DNA from: Mytilus edulis
Lineage: Eukaryota > Mollusca > Bivalvia > Mytilida > Mytilidae
Direction: 5' to 3'
NCBI RefSeq assembly: GCF_963676685.1
Contig: NC_092346.1
Span: forward strand, 72,927,821 to 72,991,820
Length of the DNA: 64,000 bases
The position numbers and the translations under genes are program-made. The notes under the pieces are model-generated. The model ran no database searches and was not told the DNA's origin. It was given only the letters and a program-made list of their open reading frames with translations. Numbering within the stretch: the first letter of the stretch is position 1; every line of letters begins with the position of its first letter. Shown here piece by piece: positions 35,603-48,700 of this stretch.

Positions 35603-35980
35603 TTTTATAACCAACGAGTGCATCTTTATGTAATACAAATTAAATTTATGCTGTCATATATCAGCATTTCTCAAATAAGATTACTTCTGCATGGATGCAA
35701 GACCTGTGTTTAGAGGGCATCTGTAAGCCCAAGTCTGTGTAAAGAATCCAACGCTTAAAGAATTTAAAATAATCCAAGCTATATAGCATGGTGGAAACAA
35801 AGAAATGACATGATGGAAGAGCCTAAAAATAAGTGAGGATTCATGAGGTGAATATGTGATTTATTGTTTTTGTTTAACACCACTATATATCCATTAACTG
35901 GTTGGTGGCAGCCATTTCTTATTCGAGGAGGAAGCTTTGGCAGAAAAACTGGCAATCCTAGTCTAATAGGAGTTAAACAC

Positions 35981-36112
35981 ACCTGCCATGTGCAGGGCTC
36001 AAACTCACAACACACCTGCCATGAGCAGGGCTCAAACTCACAACACACCTGCCACATGCAGGGCTCAAACTCACAACACACCTGCCATGTGCAGGGCTCA
36101 AACTCACAACAT
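35981..36112. repeat. Minisatellite, 33-bp unit, four copies
   Basis: ACCTGCCATG-GCAGGGCTCAAACTCACAACAC starts at 35981, 36014, 36047 and 36080. The unit is a multiple of three and has no stop in at least one frame on each strand, which creates spurious 11-residue repeats. I do not regard these as genes. Confidence 0.9.
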
Positions 36113-36404
36113 CATTGTTGGCATGCTATTGTTGACATGCTTGTGAAACAGTAAATAAACTACTAAGACCACTTGACACTTCGGCCCATAAAAAATATAT
36201 GTAAAAGAAGAAAACGGATCATAAATTATACACATTTCCTCTGTAAAATCTTTCTCAACATATTAATGAGAAATCAACATACCTCAGTCTTAAGTCACTA
36301 TCAACATACAAAGAAATGATACAGAGCAGAAAGTAATCATAAAGAATGGACATAATTTTTAGGCAATTATTATTAAAGATTTAATATATCTAGCATTTCT
36401 ATTC

Positions 36405-36410
36405 TTTATT
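36405..36410 (-). terminator. Candidate COQ6 polyadenylation signal
   Basis: TTTATT on the plus strand reads AATAAA on the minus strand, about 300 bases downstream of the COQ6 stop codon. Other choices are possible. Confidence 0.4.
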
Positions 36411-36709
36411 CATAGAATAACATTTTTCATTTACTTATAACATTGTTCTGAACATGAAATAAGTAAAAATAACAAGGGTTAGCTCCAAAAGCTAGATCAA
36501 ATGTCAACTCACTAGTTTCATGAATGAAACAAAAATGTCTTTCTCGCACATGAATGCCTGACTGGTGAATGTTAATGTCTTCATAAGGCAAATGTCACTC
36601 AGATAACATATCATGTATATAATTCATTTAATAAATTGCATTTGACAGCCAAGTCACTTCTTCCAAATGATAAATATATAAATTTAAAATGTGTCTTTTT
36701 TTTTCTCCA

Positions 36710-39700
36710 TCAAGTTGAGGCCTGTTTGATAATAATGTTCTGAAAGAAAAAAGAAAATAGAAAAAATTACACCTTGTACATGTATATAATATGTACAATT
36801 CTAAATGAAATTCTACTTCAAACTAACCTATGTTATTGTAGCACAGCAAATAAAAATGACAAGTCTAAGGAATTTACAAGATAAATGAACTAGAATTGAG
36901 CACATACAAACTTGTATAGATTTATATTATAATATATAAAAAAAGAAACATAATTTAGGTAGGTTAGTCTAGATTAAGAATATAACTGCAGTCACAAATG
37001 GCATCAGAGGTGAACATGACAATTGGACATAGAAATAAATTTATGTCTATGCTAGTATAATGTTCTGGTCTCCTTCCAATTTTAGAGGTCTACTTTGATC
37101 CTGACCTATGGAAATTTTTGTATTTGATCCAAACATATGACTTTAAACAATGTTGTAAGTGGACCGTTTTTAATGATATTTGAAGAACATTATGTTTTCT
37201 AGTCTAAGTGTACGTCCATCTGTCAGTTTGAAATTACATCCTTTATTTCATTGGTCTATCCCTTATCAGGTAAAAAATTTTGGTCAAGGTATTTTACAAT
37301 AAAGTTGTAGTCAAATCAACTTAAAAGTTAGTACACATGTTCATAATGCTGTTAAAATTATATTTCTTTACCCAGATTTCAAGGTTCAGAAAATGATAGT
37401 GAAATCCGTGCAATTTGTTCTATGGACAGATATTCTAGTTAATCTTAGATATTTACCTTTAGAAAATGTAATGAGTTGACTGTTTGTAATCCTAGACTCC
37501 TCAACATTACAATAGGTGTAAAATTGTTACTATAAAGTCTCTGTAGACCATCTATAACACCTACTACAGGTAACACTGATCTCTGTCTCTGGGTCTCATA
37601 CTCTGACAGGAGTGCTAGAGATCCTAAAATTGGTAAATATAATGTGTTAAAAGCATGAATAAAGACATGATTTTAATACATCTTTCAATATTGACACCAG
37701 ATGAATAAACACACAAGATTCTAACACATCTTTCAATACTGACAACATACAATCTGTTAAAATAATATTTCAATACTGACAACATACAATCTGTTAAAAT
37801 CATATTTCAATACTGACAACATACAATCTGTTAAAATGGTCTTGCCTGAGTGTGTGTTGGTATTATGGTAAAAATAGCTGCCTAAAATATTGGTGTCTTG
37901 ATTCCTATGCAGTCAGCACAAACATAAGTTTAGTAATATATGATTACTCTTACCGCTGCCAATATGTGTAAAGATATAAATGGTTTTTTTTCATTATTAT
38001 TCAAAGAGAACAACAAACCAACAAGAAAAGAGTACTAGAGGTCATACAGATGTCCATATATATTTTTTGAATACCCTTTCATCCATACATAATGTCAAGA
38101 TCTTAGCCACCTTGAGTAAAGACAAGTGCCAAGTGGTGAATAATTTTCTAAGAAAATGCTATCAATAATTATCTTAAAAATACAAAAACTATTATGATAG
38201 AAACTAGACAAAGGGATGCCCCACACTCCATTCTGAAGTACCTATATCATAACAAAGTTTTTGAGATATTGTGTTAAGGAGACACAAATGATGCCCTTGC
38301 AGATGCAAAGTCTAATTTACAGACAGATCAATGGAAGGGTGAAAGAAAGAACAGAGGGACAAACAGACAATCAGGGGTAAAACTATCTCCCCATATATTT
38401 CAGTTGAGGGGGCATGAACAAGAAATAACTTAAAATGTGTAGGACATGCGACAAGTTGGTTAATAAAAATTGGAATCACTTTTTAATTTCTTACATCTGA
38501 TGTATAATGTGTATTGGCGATATATTTCATGCATTATTAAAAGAATGATGGAAAATGATAATCAAGATTCCGTTAAGATACACTCCTCTCTCCTATTCTA
38601 TCAAAATTGATAATTTCATAATGCTGTATCCCATATTGTTTTGTATTATTTCTTATAGTACATTATCTTATTCTTTTTTGTTAAGATGGTGTAAACTACT
38701 TAGAAAAATGATACTAGTACATGATGATTTGAATTAAGATAGCCCAAGCTGTAAACGTTGTTGTAGGCAAAATTATTACTCTAAGTTATATTTAGAACTT
38801 CAATAAGTGGCAAACAATTGAAATGTTTATTTAAGGAAAAGCAAAGTATACACATACATACTTCAAAGAAGAAGAATACAACAGAAAGCTTATTGCTATA
38901 TCTTCAAAGAATATGAAAAGAAAAGAGGGCTTGTTGTTATGTCTTCAATTAAAAACACTTTCATTGTTAGTGCAATTATTAAAGATGTATTCTTAACTGT
39001 TGTTCATTTTAACTTTCCTGATTATCTTCTATTATGATAATAATGCATTTGTAAATGAAATATACAATTGATTATGAATTCAATATAACAGATAAAATAA
39101 AAAAAAAATTTTTTATTAGGAACAAAGAAGGCTAAGTTACAAATAACGGAATAATAGGCTCACATATATTTTTCTTAGTAATATAAATTAACCAATAGAT
39201 AATCAAGATAATTAAAATACACACTATAGCTCAGATTTAAATAACAAGATTAATTAAATTTAAGGAGAAAAAAAAAAAAAAAAAACTCACAAAATTTCTA
39301 TAATATGAATATATATAATATAGGCTAACACCTAAATAATGAAAAATTTAAAACATTTACTTGAAATGTTTTTATATAAGGTAATCTGGCGCAATACCCG
39401 CAAGGGTAGTCACCATTAAACTTTATTTAGTAGTAGTAGTAGTAGTATTAGGAAAAAACATGAAATTCCCTTTAAAAATTCAAGACATACTAAATAGGGG
39501 GACTTTTGTCCTAGGGAAAGCTTTAATTTTGTTCCTCTAAAAGGAGCCTTTTCAAGCTGCATCTACATACTATATATGGATGTATGTAAGATTCAGAAAA
39601 CCAACTGTTGCGGCCTGCTAATTCTTTCATTTTATGGGGGGATATCTGACATGAGAGGTTTTTACATGATACTTGAAATACTAAATTGTAAAAAATGAAT

Positions 39701-42700
39701 ACCTTAATAAAAGACATTCAGAAGAGTTTAAAGTTTATTTCAGCCAAACAGCAAGCTATTAAGGGTCCCAAAATGACTAGTGTAAAACAATTAAAACAGG
39801 GAAACCAACAGTTTAATCTATATAAGAAAAGAGAAACACTTATGAACCACATCGACAAACTGCATCCACTGAACAACAGATTCCTGACTTATGATAGGTG
39901 CAAAGGAATGCAGCAGGTTAAAACATTTCCACAGGCAATATTGTTCTTATTCTGAATTAAGCTGGATGCTTGCTCAGTTTTTCATTTGAATAAAAAACAT
40001 CACAAAGGATAAGCGTAAAAGAACTCTAAAAATACTAAAAATATCATAAGCACCAAGTACTGTAAAAACTTATATATGAAAGTAATTATCAATTTCTTTA
40101 CTTGTTTTATGAATGTATGTATTTTAAGTCTTTGTCACATTCAGAAATCTTTCTTTAAATAAAGAATTATAGAGTAATCCACTTGAAAATTTGGATTTCT
40201 GAAACTAGTGGACTTTTACTTTATTATTTATCAGTAGATACCTAAATCAGTTCCGTTCTTAACTGCTTCCACTAACAAATCTCTAAGACATGCTACATCT
40301 CCAAAACCTAGGTTCACACCCTGGCCTGCTAGAGGATGAATCCTATGTGCAGCATCTCTGAAAATAGTATATAAATCAACATCAATGGTCAAAACTAACA
40401 AATCTCTAAGACATGCTACATCTCCAAAACCTAGGTTCCGACCTGGCCTGCTAGAGGATGAATCCAATATGCAGTGTCTCTGAAAACTAATTATAAATCA
40501 AATTTTGTGAAATACCATATTCCCTGTGTTAAGGAATTTGTCAATTGTTCTAATTTAGTTTTAATCTTGGCTTGTCCTTATATCAATCCATTAGAAATCA
40601 TCATTAATAGTAGAATGATATCATCTTGATGCAGGTTCTGGTAGACGGAAACCAGTTATCATCTATTGTATATAAGTTTGCATATTTTCGGTATCATACA
40701 ATCAACAATGATATTGTATGGATAAAAAGTACTTCAAAACCATGCTGGATTCTCAAATCTATTTCATGTGCAAAATACCGATCTAACAAAATGGTTACCA
40801 CAAAGTATCAAACTTTGATTGATAGACTAGTTTAAACAAATTTGGAACTCAGCTATCCAGAACACTCCTAAATGCATCACATATAGGATTGTCAAGGAAA
40901 ATTTGATACCAAGCAAACTAATAAGCAGACATAATGCTTTAAAATTCAAGATACTATTTTTAAAAATCCAAAAACCAAAGTCACTCAGACAGCGTTGCAA
41001 TATCATAAGATGTATCAAATTAAAATGATTTATTTCTTCTCAACCATAATTTTAACATACTTTAACACTAAAACTATTTCTTTAAACAGGTTTATTTATT
41101 TGTTTCAGATTCTTATATTTTCAGTATTTATGTATTTATTTATATTTTTATTTTGTATGCATGTTTTAAACTTCTCTGTAATCTTTGTACATGCATGGTT
41201 TTATAAGAAATAAACTGTCTAACAACATAACATATGCATGTAAAATCATATATATCTGAAGCAAAGCAAAATTTCTTTTATTTTTTTATGATAGATAAAC
41301 TGTAATCAATGAAATTATTAGTACTTAAAACATGATATATATGTAGCAATTTTTTTTTGTATTCTTAGAATTTCTACCTGAACAGATTTTTTCCATCAAT
41401 TATGGTATTCAAGATATAAGACAATAAAGTTCATTTTAGCAATGGTTGCCATATTTGTTTATCGGCAAATTAAAAAAAATACAAATTTTATTCAGTAAAA
41501 GTTTTGTGGAAAATTGTCCATAAGAGAAGATTTTTTTAAAAGTTTACCAAGACAACAACAGTAAAGGTCCCAAGCTGGGTCGGTTTTTTTTTTTACAATT
41601 TTACTGTAAGCTTAAAATTTTTGTGTTTAATAATGTATAAAATAGAGATTTAATTTTTTTTCATAAAAAATAAATATTTAATGTAGGGACTGTTGCACTG
41701 ATGAATAATGACTTTAATCTAATATGATTTACAATGGGTTTTTTTCTTAAACTTTGTAAAACTTGATAAAAATCTATAAAGCCATATTTTGTTAAACATG
41801 TCTTTTTTTTTATTTTTGCAAAAAATTCTTATTTTCAAACCTAATTAGTGTACAAGTATACACCAATCAATAATGTCTCAAAATATTTAAATATTTTAAT
41901 GAACTTTGAAAATTTGAGAATGAACTAATCAGTGATAATTAACTTAACTGATTAAAAAAAAACATAGATTATTGAAGAAGATTATTTAATTGCTTTTGAT
42001 TAACACAAGCTAACAAATAGATAAATAAATAGAGATATTTAATTGTAATTAAACAGGGAAAATTAACCACAATAGTCCTATTTTTGTTTGTAATACCCAA
42101 GCTGTCATCAGTCATAGAATCTTATTAAACAAAACCTATTGGATAAATGGAAGTGAACTGTGTTTATTTCATTACCCAATGGCATTCATTGTTTGTACAA
42201 CACTTTATGATAAAAACCCAGTGTTCCCCTGGCAAAAGCATCAAACAGTTTCTATCAGCACTCCTTGTCAAGATGGCACACTACCAGTCAGTTCAAGCTT
42301 CTATCCAGGACTATCTGACCTCTCTACCAGAGGGACTACAACATACCTACCATACTAGAACAGCACCTACTGGTCAATTCCTTATCTTACACTTTGGTAA
42401 TGAGCCTGCTCAACAAGAAACCAAAGAGGAGCCAATGGACTATACTACCAACATCAAACAGGAACCAGTTAGCACCACTACTACTTCTAACCAAGTTAAA
42501 GATGAACCAATAGATGTAAAGCCAAGACTTCAAAACATCAAACAGGAATTAGACATCAAGGAGGAGATGGAAACAACCTCTCAGTCTCATGCCAGCATAT
42601 TCTCTAGACTTGGTCACAGACAGAGAGATAACTACTCATGCAGCAGCAATAGAAGACGTCATCGTAAACACAGAAGACACACCAAGAGGAGGTCATCTAA

Positions 42701-45700
42701 ACACAGTTCTTACTCTGTACAAGATTTACGTACTTTCCTGAATGAGAAGAAAAGGGCGGGACCAAAAGATCTTCGTGTGAAGTTGAATCAGAAGGTGCCA
42801 AAAGATCTACGACATCTCATACCAAGAAGACAGCCCCTTGCAATGACAGCTCATGAGGAATTTCTTAGTTTTTACTACAGATAGACTTAATACTATAAAT
42901 ATTTGTAAATCTAGTGCTTTATTTGAAAACTGACTTATTATTTTTGATTGATTATAAATGTAGTGCTTCAATTAATGTTGTGATTGTAGTTAATTTACTG
43001 ACATGTATATAAATAAATAAATTTATAAGTATATTTGATTTGTCTTCTAAATGAAAAACTTGCACTCAAGACACATCATAACAGAGAGTTACTCACAATA
43101 AAAATAAGACCTTTAAACAACTGTAATACAAGCAACCAACAAACAAAAAGAACAGAACACTATTTTCAATCCACTGTGAACTAATCATTGTGAAATATCT
43201 TTATTACATTTTATACACATCTATGAAATGAGTGTTTAAATTAAATAATCAAACATATTTTATCAACAGGAAGCATACCTATGAATAAATGAAACCTAAA
43301 ACCTACCCAATTAAGGCTACTCTGTGGCCTGCATATGATGAGGAATGGAGTAGACCTAATGGAAATGCTGCTCTACTGTTGTCTGCTATCCCTACTACAG
43401 TAGGTGGTAACTGTCTTGAATGAGAGGCTCCTCCTGTCAATTTTAAGAACCATGTTAAAAATGTTAGTAATGGTACACAACATAAAATCAGATTTCATAT
43501 TCAAACTACTGTTACCAGTTTCATAACTCCTGAACAAAAAAATCAATGTGTATCAAGTGTACATGTAGCTATTTTTTTATTATTGAAAAAAATATGAAAT
43601 GGAAATCATAAGTATTCCATATTAAAAACCTTCAGATGTAAATCCTGAATTCAAGATGATGAGAACATCAGTAACATAATATTCAAACACAATTAAAAAT
43701 AATTATTCAGCAATTACAACTATAATTGGAATTTTAAATTTATATATCAGATAAAAATAATTGAGAATCCTTTTTAAAAAGATTTACATAGGAAATGATA
43801 AGTTTTACCAAACAGTAAAGCAGATAGTGAAGCTAGAAAGACAAAAATGCACTAATGTTATTTCTAACGTGGTAAGACACTTTTCAATACACCATATGAT
43901 TATTAAGTACATCTTTTATTAAGTATATTTTCTTACCTGGTAAGATATTATTCAGTACACCATTAAGAATTCCTCCTGCTGATATTGCTAATGAATTAAT
44001 GTCTCTATCATGCCACTGTAAAGAAACAATTTTCAAAATCTGAACTTATGAACTGTAGCTGAAAATGGTGATTATAGTTCAAGATAAAAGCTGGATCTAT
44101 TTAAATTAAGGAATGCAACACAACAGCAATCATTGCAATATTAAAGACCAGTAAAAGTATTTGTAGATATTCATTTTTTCTCAAGATAACATCCAAAAGA
44201 CCTCAAAAGGGTAAAAAAATCCATAGTTTATCAGGAATAAATGACTGCAATATAAAGCTAATTGAAGGTTTTAACCCAGATACATTTTTTTTATTTTGTC
44301 TTCCAAGATTATTTTTGTTATTTTCAGTTCATTTTTGTTTCTTGTATCTTGATCCTGTATTACTGACTGTGTTTGTTAGTAACACTGTTTTATGACCCAT
44401 TTATGGGCATTATATTTTTTGGTCTGTGTGTCTGTTGGTCTGTCTGTCAGTTCATTTGTCTATTCGTGTGTCCTTAGTCCATCTGTCCCACTTCAGGTTA
44501 AAGTTTTGGTTGAGGAAGCTTTTGATTAAGTTGAAGTTCAATCAACTTGAAACTTAGTACACATGTTTCTTATAATATGATCTTTCTAATTTTAATGCCA
44601 AATTAGAGTTTTCACCCCATTTTCACAGTCCACTGAACATGATAGTGCAGATGGGGCATCCATGTACTAGGGACACATTCTTGTTTCTATTTATTATAGC
44701 TTTCAAGATAAAGAGAGAGAGACGTATATATTTCTTTCATTTTAAGATGAAATGCAGTTAGGATTGCACTTGCATGCTGACTGCAGCACAATTCAAACAG
44801 TATTTGGGGAAAGTAATGGCACTATACAAATGAATCCATGCTGAATACTGCACTGCTTTTAAAGAACTTGCTTATTAAAATCAAACACTATTATTGAAAG
44901 AATTATATTTATTTATATTCTTATTTTGAATATTTGGTAGAAGATACATTTATATATAAGCACTAATAGTGTATACATCGTCACTTGGCTGCCACTATTT
45001 AATCTATAGGTAAGCTTTTTGTAAAAGCTATTTTTTTATATGTAATTATTGACGTTTACGGCGCTAAATATATTTGCTGTATTTGCCGTTCGTCTTTATG
45101 ACGTTATGTTTTCCTATGAATGTTATTTCAATTTGTTTACGGCAGTTTATTATTTGGATTTTATTTGGACATACAAGATGACTTTTATAAGAGAGCATAA
45201 TCGGTAAGAATATATTTAATCCGACTTTATCATTCATTTCTTTAGCAAGAATTGTAACAATGTTCCTTAAATGAAAAATATTGATTTAATCATTTGTGCA
45301 AACTTTGTACTTTTGTCAGAAAACATGTTTCTTTATATTTTATTATGATTGAGAAGTAATTAATGTACTGTATATCATTTATACTTAACGGAATTTAGTT
45401 TCACTGTTATTTATGATTTATAATTTATGTATTTGCAGAGAATCGTATCGTATACAACGAAATTAAAGAACTGATTTGATACGCATACTTGACTTTGTTT
45501 TGATTTACTGTGTGGTTCAAACAATTATGCTGTTTGGGGTAGTTCAATAAATATTATAAGCATACTAAAGAAGTATAATAGTTAACATCAATACCAAAAC
45601 TTACAAAAGCATCATTGACAGCATCTATAAAGCTATCCTCTGATAACTGTTTCAGATGTTTGGCATTCTCTGTTGTTGTAGTCCATATTAAACAACTGTC

Positions 45701-48700
45701 TGTGTTGGAAAGCTTAAAAATCAGAGAAAATTTGTTATAATACATCTGAATTCATATTGGGTATGTTTAAGTTCAAATAACAGCAAATGGCAGATTTGTT
45801 TAATTCTAAGTATCAATCTATATATAGCTAAGATAGGGATAATGTTAAGATAAAATAAAAAAATAAAAAGCCCTTTGTGTCATACCTTGCAATTTCTGAG
45901 AATAACTGAAGAGATCTGGAATACTTTTTGCCTTTTTTTTATAACAATGTTTTATCAGAATCATCTTAATATTTTAAGACATATAGAAAATCAAAATACT
46001 ATAAGTTTTATAAAAGACAAACCCTTTCACACCACTGGTACCAGGTTAAACCTATGAAAATATAGAAATATCTTTATCATATATAAACTTACAGGTAGCA
46101 TTGCAACAGGTCCAGTAGGTAAAAATCTTTGCCATGCAACATTATTTTCTGTATCCTGTAAAATAAAGATTGAAACATTCCACAGTATGGTACCAAATGT
46201 TAAAGACCATAACAAAGAAATTAATATGCTTTATTTTGAAGTTATAAATTGCAAATGTAATTTTTTTTTACCCATTACAGAAAGAGCTCACTACAAACAT
46301 TGCCCCACTGCACAAGTTTCAACAGTATTCTTTTTTTATAAAAGTTTCATAGGTTTACTTACACAAACATATTTCTTTGTGTACTGGTGGATAATGGTTA
46401 GCATAATACAGGTCTTTTAACAATGGTTCATGCTTATTATCTGCCTGAACAGAACATCATACATTTGGTTTTATAATATGGATGCAAATGTTTTTTTCAG
46501 TTGCCACATATTGAGGCTTTTTAATTGAAATATTTTAATCATTCCCTATTTTATTTGGATTTTTTTTTCTTCCTCAAAGTATTTTCTCTTTTTCACTTAG
46601 TTTTTATACATACCCCTGTAAGTTTCAGTGTTGCAACAAGTCCAGATTGACCATAATCTGATCTCAATGTGTGAAATTCACAAGCTTTCCTTACTGTTGA
46701 GTTCATTCCGTCTGCTCCTATCTGTAATACCACACAGACATGTATACAAATAAAAGAATAAACCAAAATTATACTAAAAGTTGATAAATGTTAAAATATA
46801 TAATTTTTCAGTTAAGAAATGTACTTTTTTGGGTGAAAATCAACTAATATAACTTTGAAAAAGGTCACATGTGTCTGACTTATATACAAATAATGCAGCC
46901 AAAAACATCACTCACACGGACAAATGTATGAGCATAATTCTCTTTAAATGCGTAATTTTTCTGTGAAATATGTTATGCAAATATAACACAAATCGACTGC
47001 ATATACTAACCAGAAGTTTTGTCTTTATTTCACTACCATCATTCAGTTGAACTGTTACCCAAGAGTTCTGGTCGAGTCCGTCATGTCCTGGGGTAATACC
47101 AGGTATTATATATGACTTGGCTGATGTGTTGTATTTTATGTTGAGATTGTGTGATTTAGGGAAGGATCTTTTCACTGCTTCTAAAATCACATCATTTTCA
47201 ACAATGTAAGCCAGATTATCATTTAAATCATCATTATTGAAGGTGATCATAGAGTCTGAACATGAATCCCAAACCTGTAAAATATTTAAATTTATTATTA
47301 CACAATTACTGCTGTAATACAAAAGAATGAAAAATATTCTACTACCATGGTAATCAATCTTTGATATACCTGTATTTTTCATTTGCAATACATTTTATAT
47401 ACACTGTACTAACAATTGAGAATGTTAATAATAATTTATCTTTTTGCAAGTTTATGAAATAGTTTCTATATCATCTATTGATTTTAAGTATGACATGCAT
47501 AAGTTGAAAATGATGTTTTATCAGGTTATCTTATCAATTATATAATTCAAGTTTTTCCATAATGAAGGCTATTACATGGATGAATAAATTGGTGTTGATG
47601 GTGTTATGGAATCTATTTGATAGATCTGTTCAATGAGTCACATTTTTTCTAGATGTCATTTGGTTTAGTCATTGAGTAGCAGTCTCATTGATAATGATAT
47701 ATGCCCTACATCCCTTCTATTCTACATGATGGATGCCAGACAGTAAGTGAGTTTATTTACTCCTAGTGACAATTGAGACCAGACGAGCTGTACTGTCTTA
47801 CATGGAACACAAAATAGTTTTATCACAAACCTGCATTCTTTTAACTGGTTGACATCTCATTTGCAGAATTTCATCCCAAACTCCAAGACCTATTTATCAA
47901 AAAGAAGAAGGTTTTAAACATACTATTTTACTGGTGATAAATGCTGAAATGTTGCATAATAACATTTTACTCAATGCAATTTTTATTAACAATACATGTA
48001 TTAATTAATTTTGAAAACTTATTTAATTTTTTCCTGCGGTGTAATTTTTTTTATAAAGATACATGTATACATCTAGCCTATACAAAACATGTAAATAAGA
48101 CATCATTACATATACATGTATCTACAATGCAATCTCGTTTATTTCATTTATGGTTACTGTACTACCGCCTGTCAACACTGTGGTTGTGAGTTTTAATCCC
48201 GTACATGGATGTGTGCTTTACTCCAATCTTAACTGATAAGATTGCAAGTTTTCCTGGTTCTGTCCAGTCCAGCAATTCCAGCTTCCTCCACCAATAAAAA
48301 CTGACCACCACAAAATAGCACAATAGTGCTGAAAGTGGTGTTTAGCACCAATCAATCATACATGTATATATGTCATATTTTTAATTCTGAACTAATTTTG
48401 TATGGAATTTTCTTGTAAATGTAAAAAATATATACCACTAAGTAGTTTAACAGTAGCAGGACTCAGGGCACATGTACGATTACTGTATTCTGATGGTAGA
48501 TCAAACTTTTTCTCTGAGGCTGATTCTAGTAACACAATCTTTTTTCCATGGAGAAGTCCTTCTTTTCCTGAAATTAAGCAAAGAATCATTTGAAATGTAA
48601 TTAAAATGTAATCATAAGTGATTCCCTTTAAACTGACCTAATCACAAACTTTAACATGTAAATTAAGTAAAAGTTTCAAAGTCAATAGACTATGACTGGT

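Larger units (their letters stand above)
31617..36709. other. Intergenic region between the convergent HEAT and COQ6 genes
   Basis: Repeats at 32695-33285, 33815-34313, 34750-35145, 35378-35602 and 35981-36112 are listed separately. A 92-codon ORF at 32404-32682 is Lys-rich and unrecognised; it directly precedes the 32695 repeat and may belong to it. COQ6 3'UTR occupies the right end. Confidence 0.5.

Noticed and set aside
35779-36154. Cys-rich repeat ORFs on both strands (CEFEPC... and HTCHVQGSNSQ)
   Set aside because: Both are readings of the same 33-bp minisatellite; open frames follow from the unit length, not selection.
37731-37838. Possible CRISPR-like array
   Set aside because: Three contiguous 37-bp copies with no unique spacers, in a eukaryotic intron; it is a simple tandem repeat.
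40231-40467. 78-codon ORF read as a repeated-domain protein
   Set aside because: It is COQ6 exon 10 plus its degenerate tandem copy in another frame, joined by intron sequence.
46912-47388. 158-codon minus-strand ORF taken as a separate gene
   Set aside because: Its central part is COQ6 exon 4 (47274-47011); the ends are intron read-through.
48155-48240. Possible tRNA gene
   Set aside because: Only a degenerate B-box-like segment is present; no foldable cloverleaf could be drawn, and the 3' part matches a SINE body.
48402-48593. Plus-strand 63-codon ORF opposite COQ6 exon 2
   Set aside because: Antisense shadow of a conserved exon.
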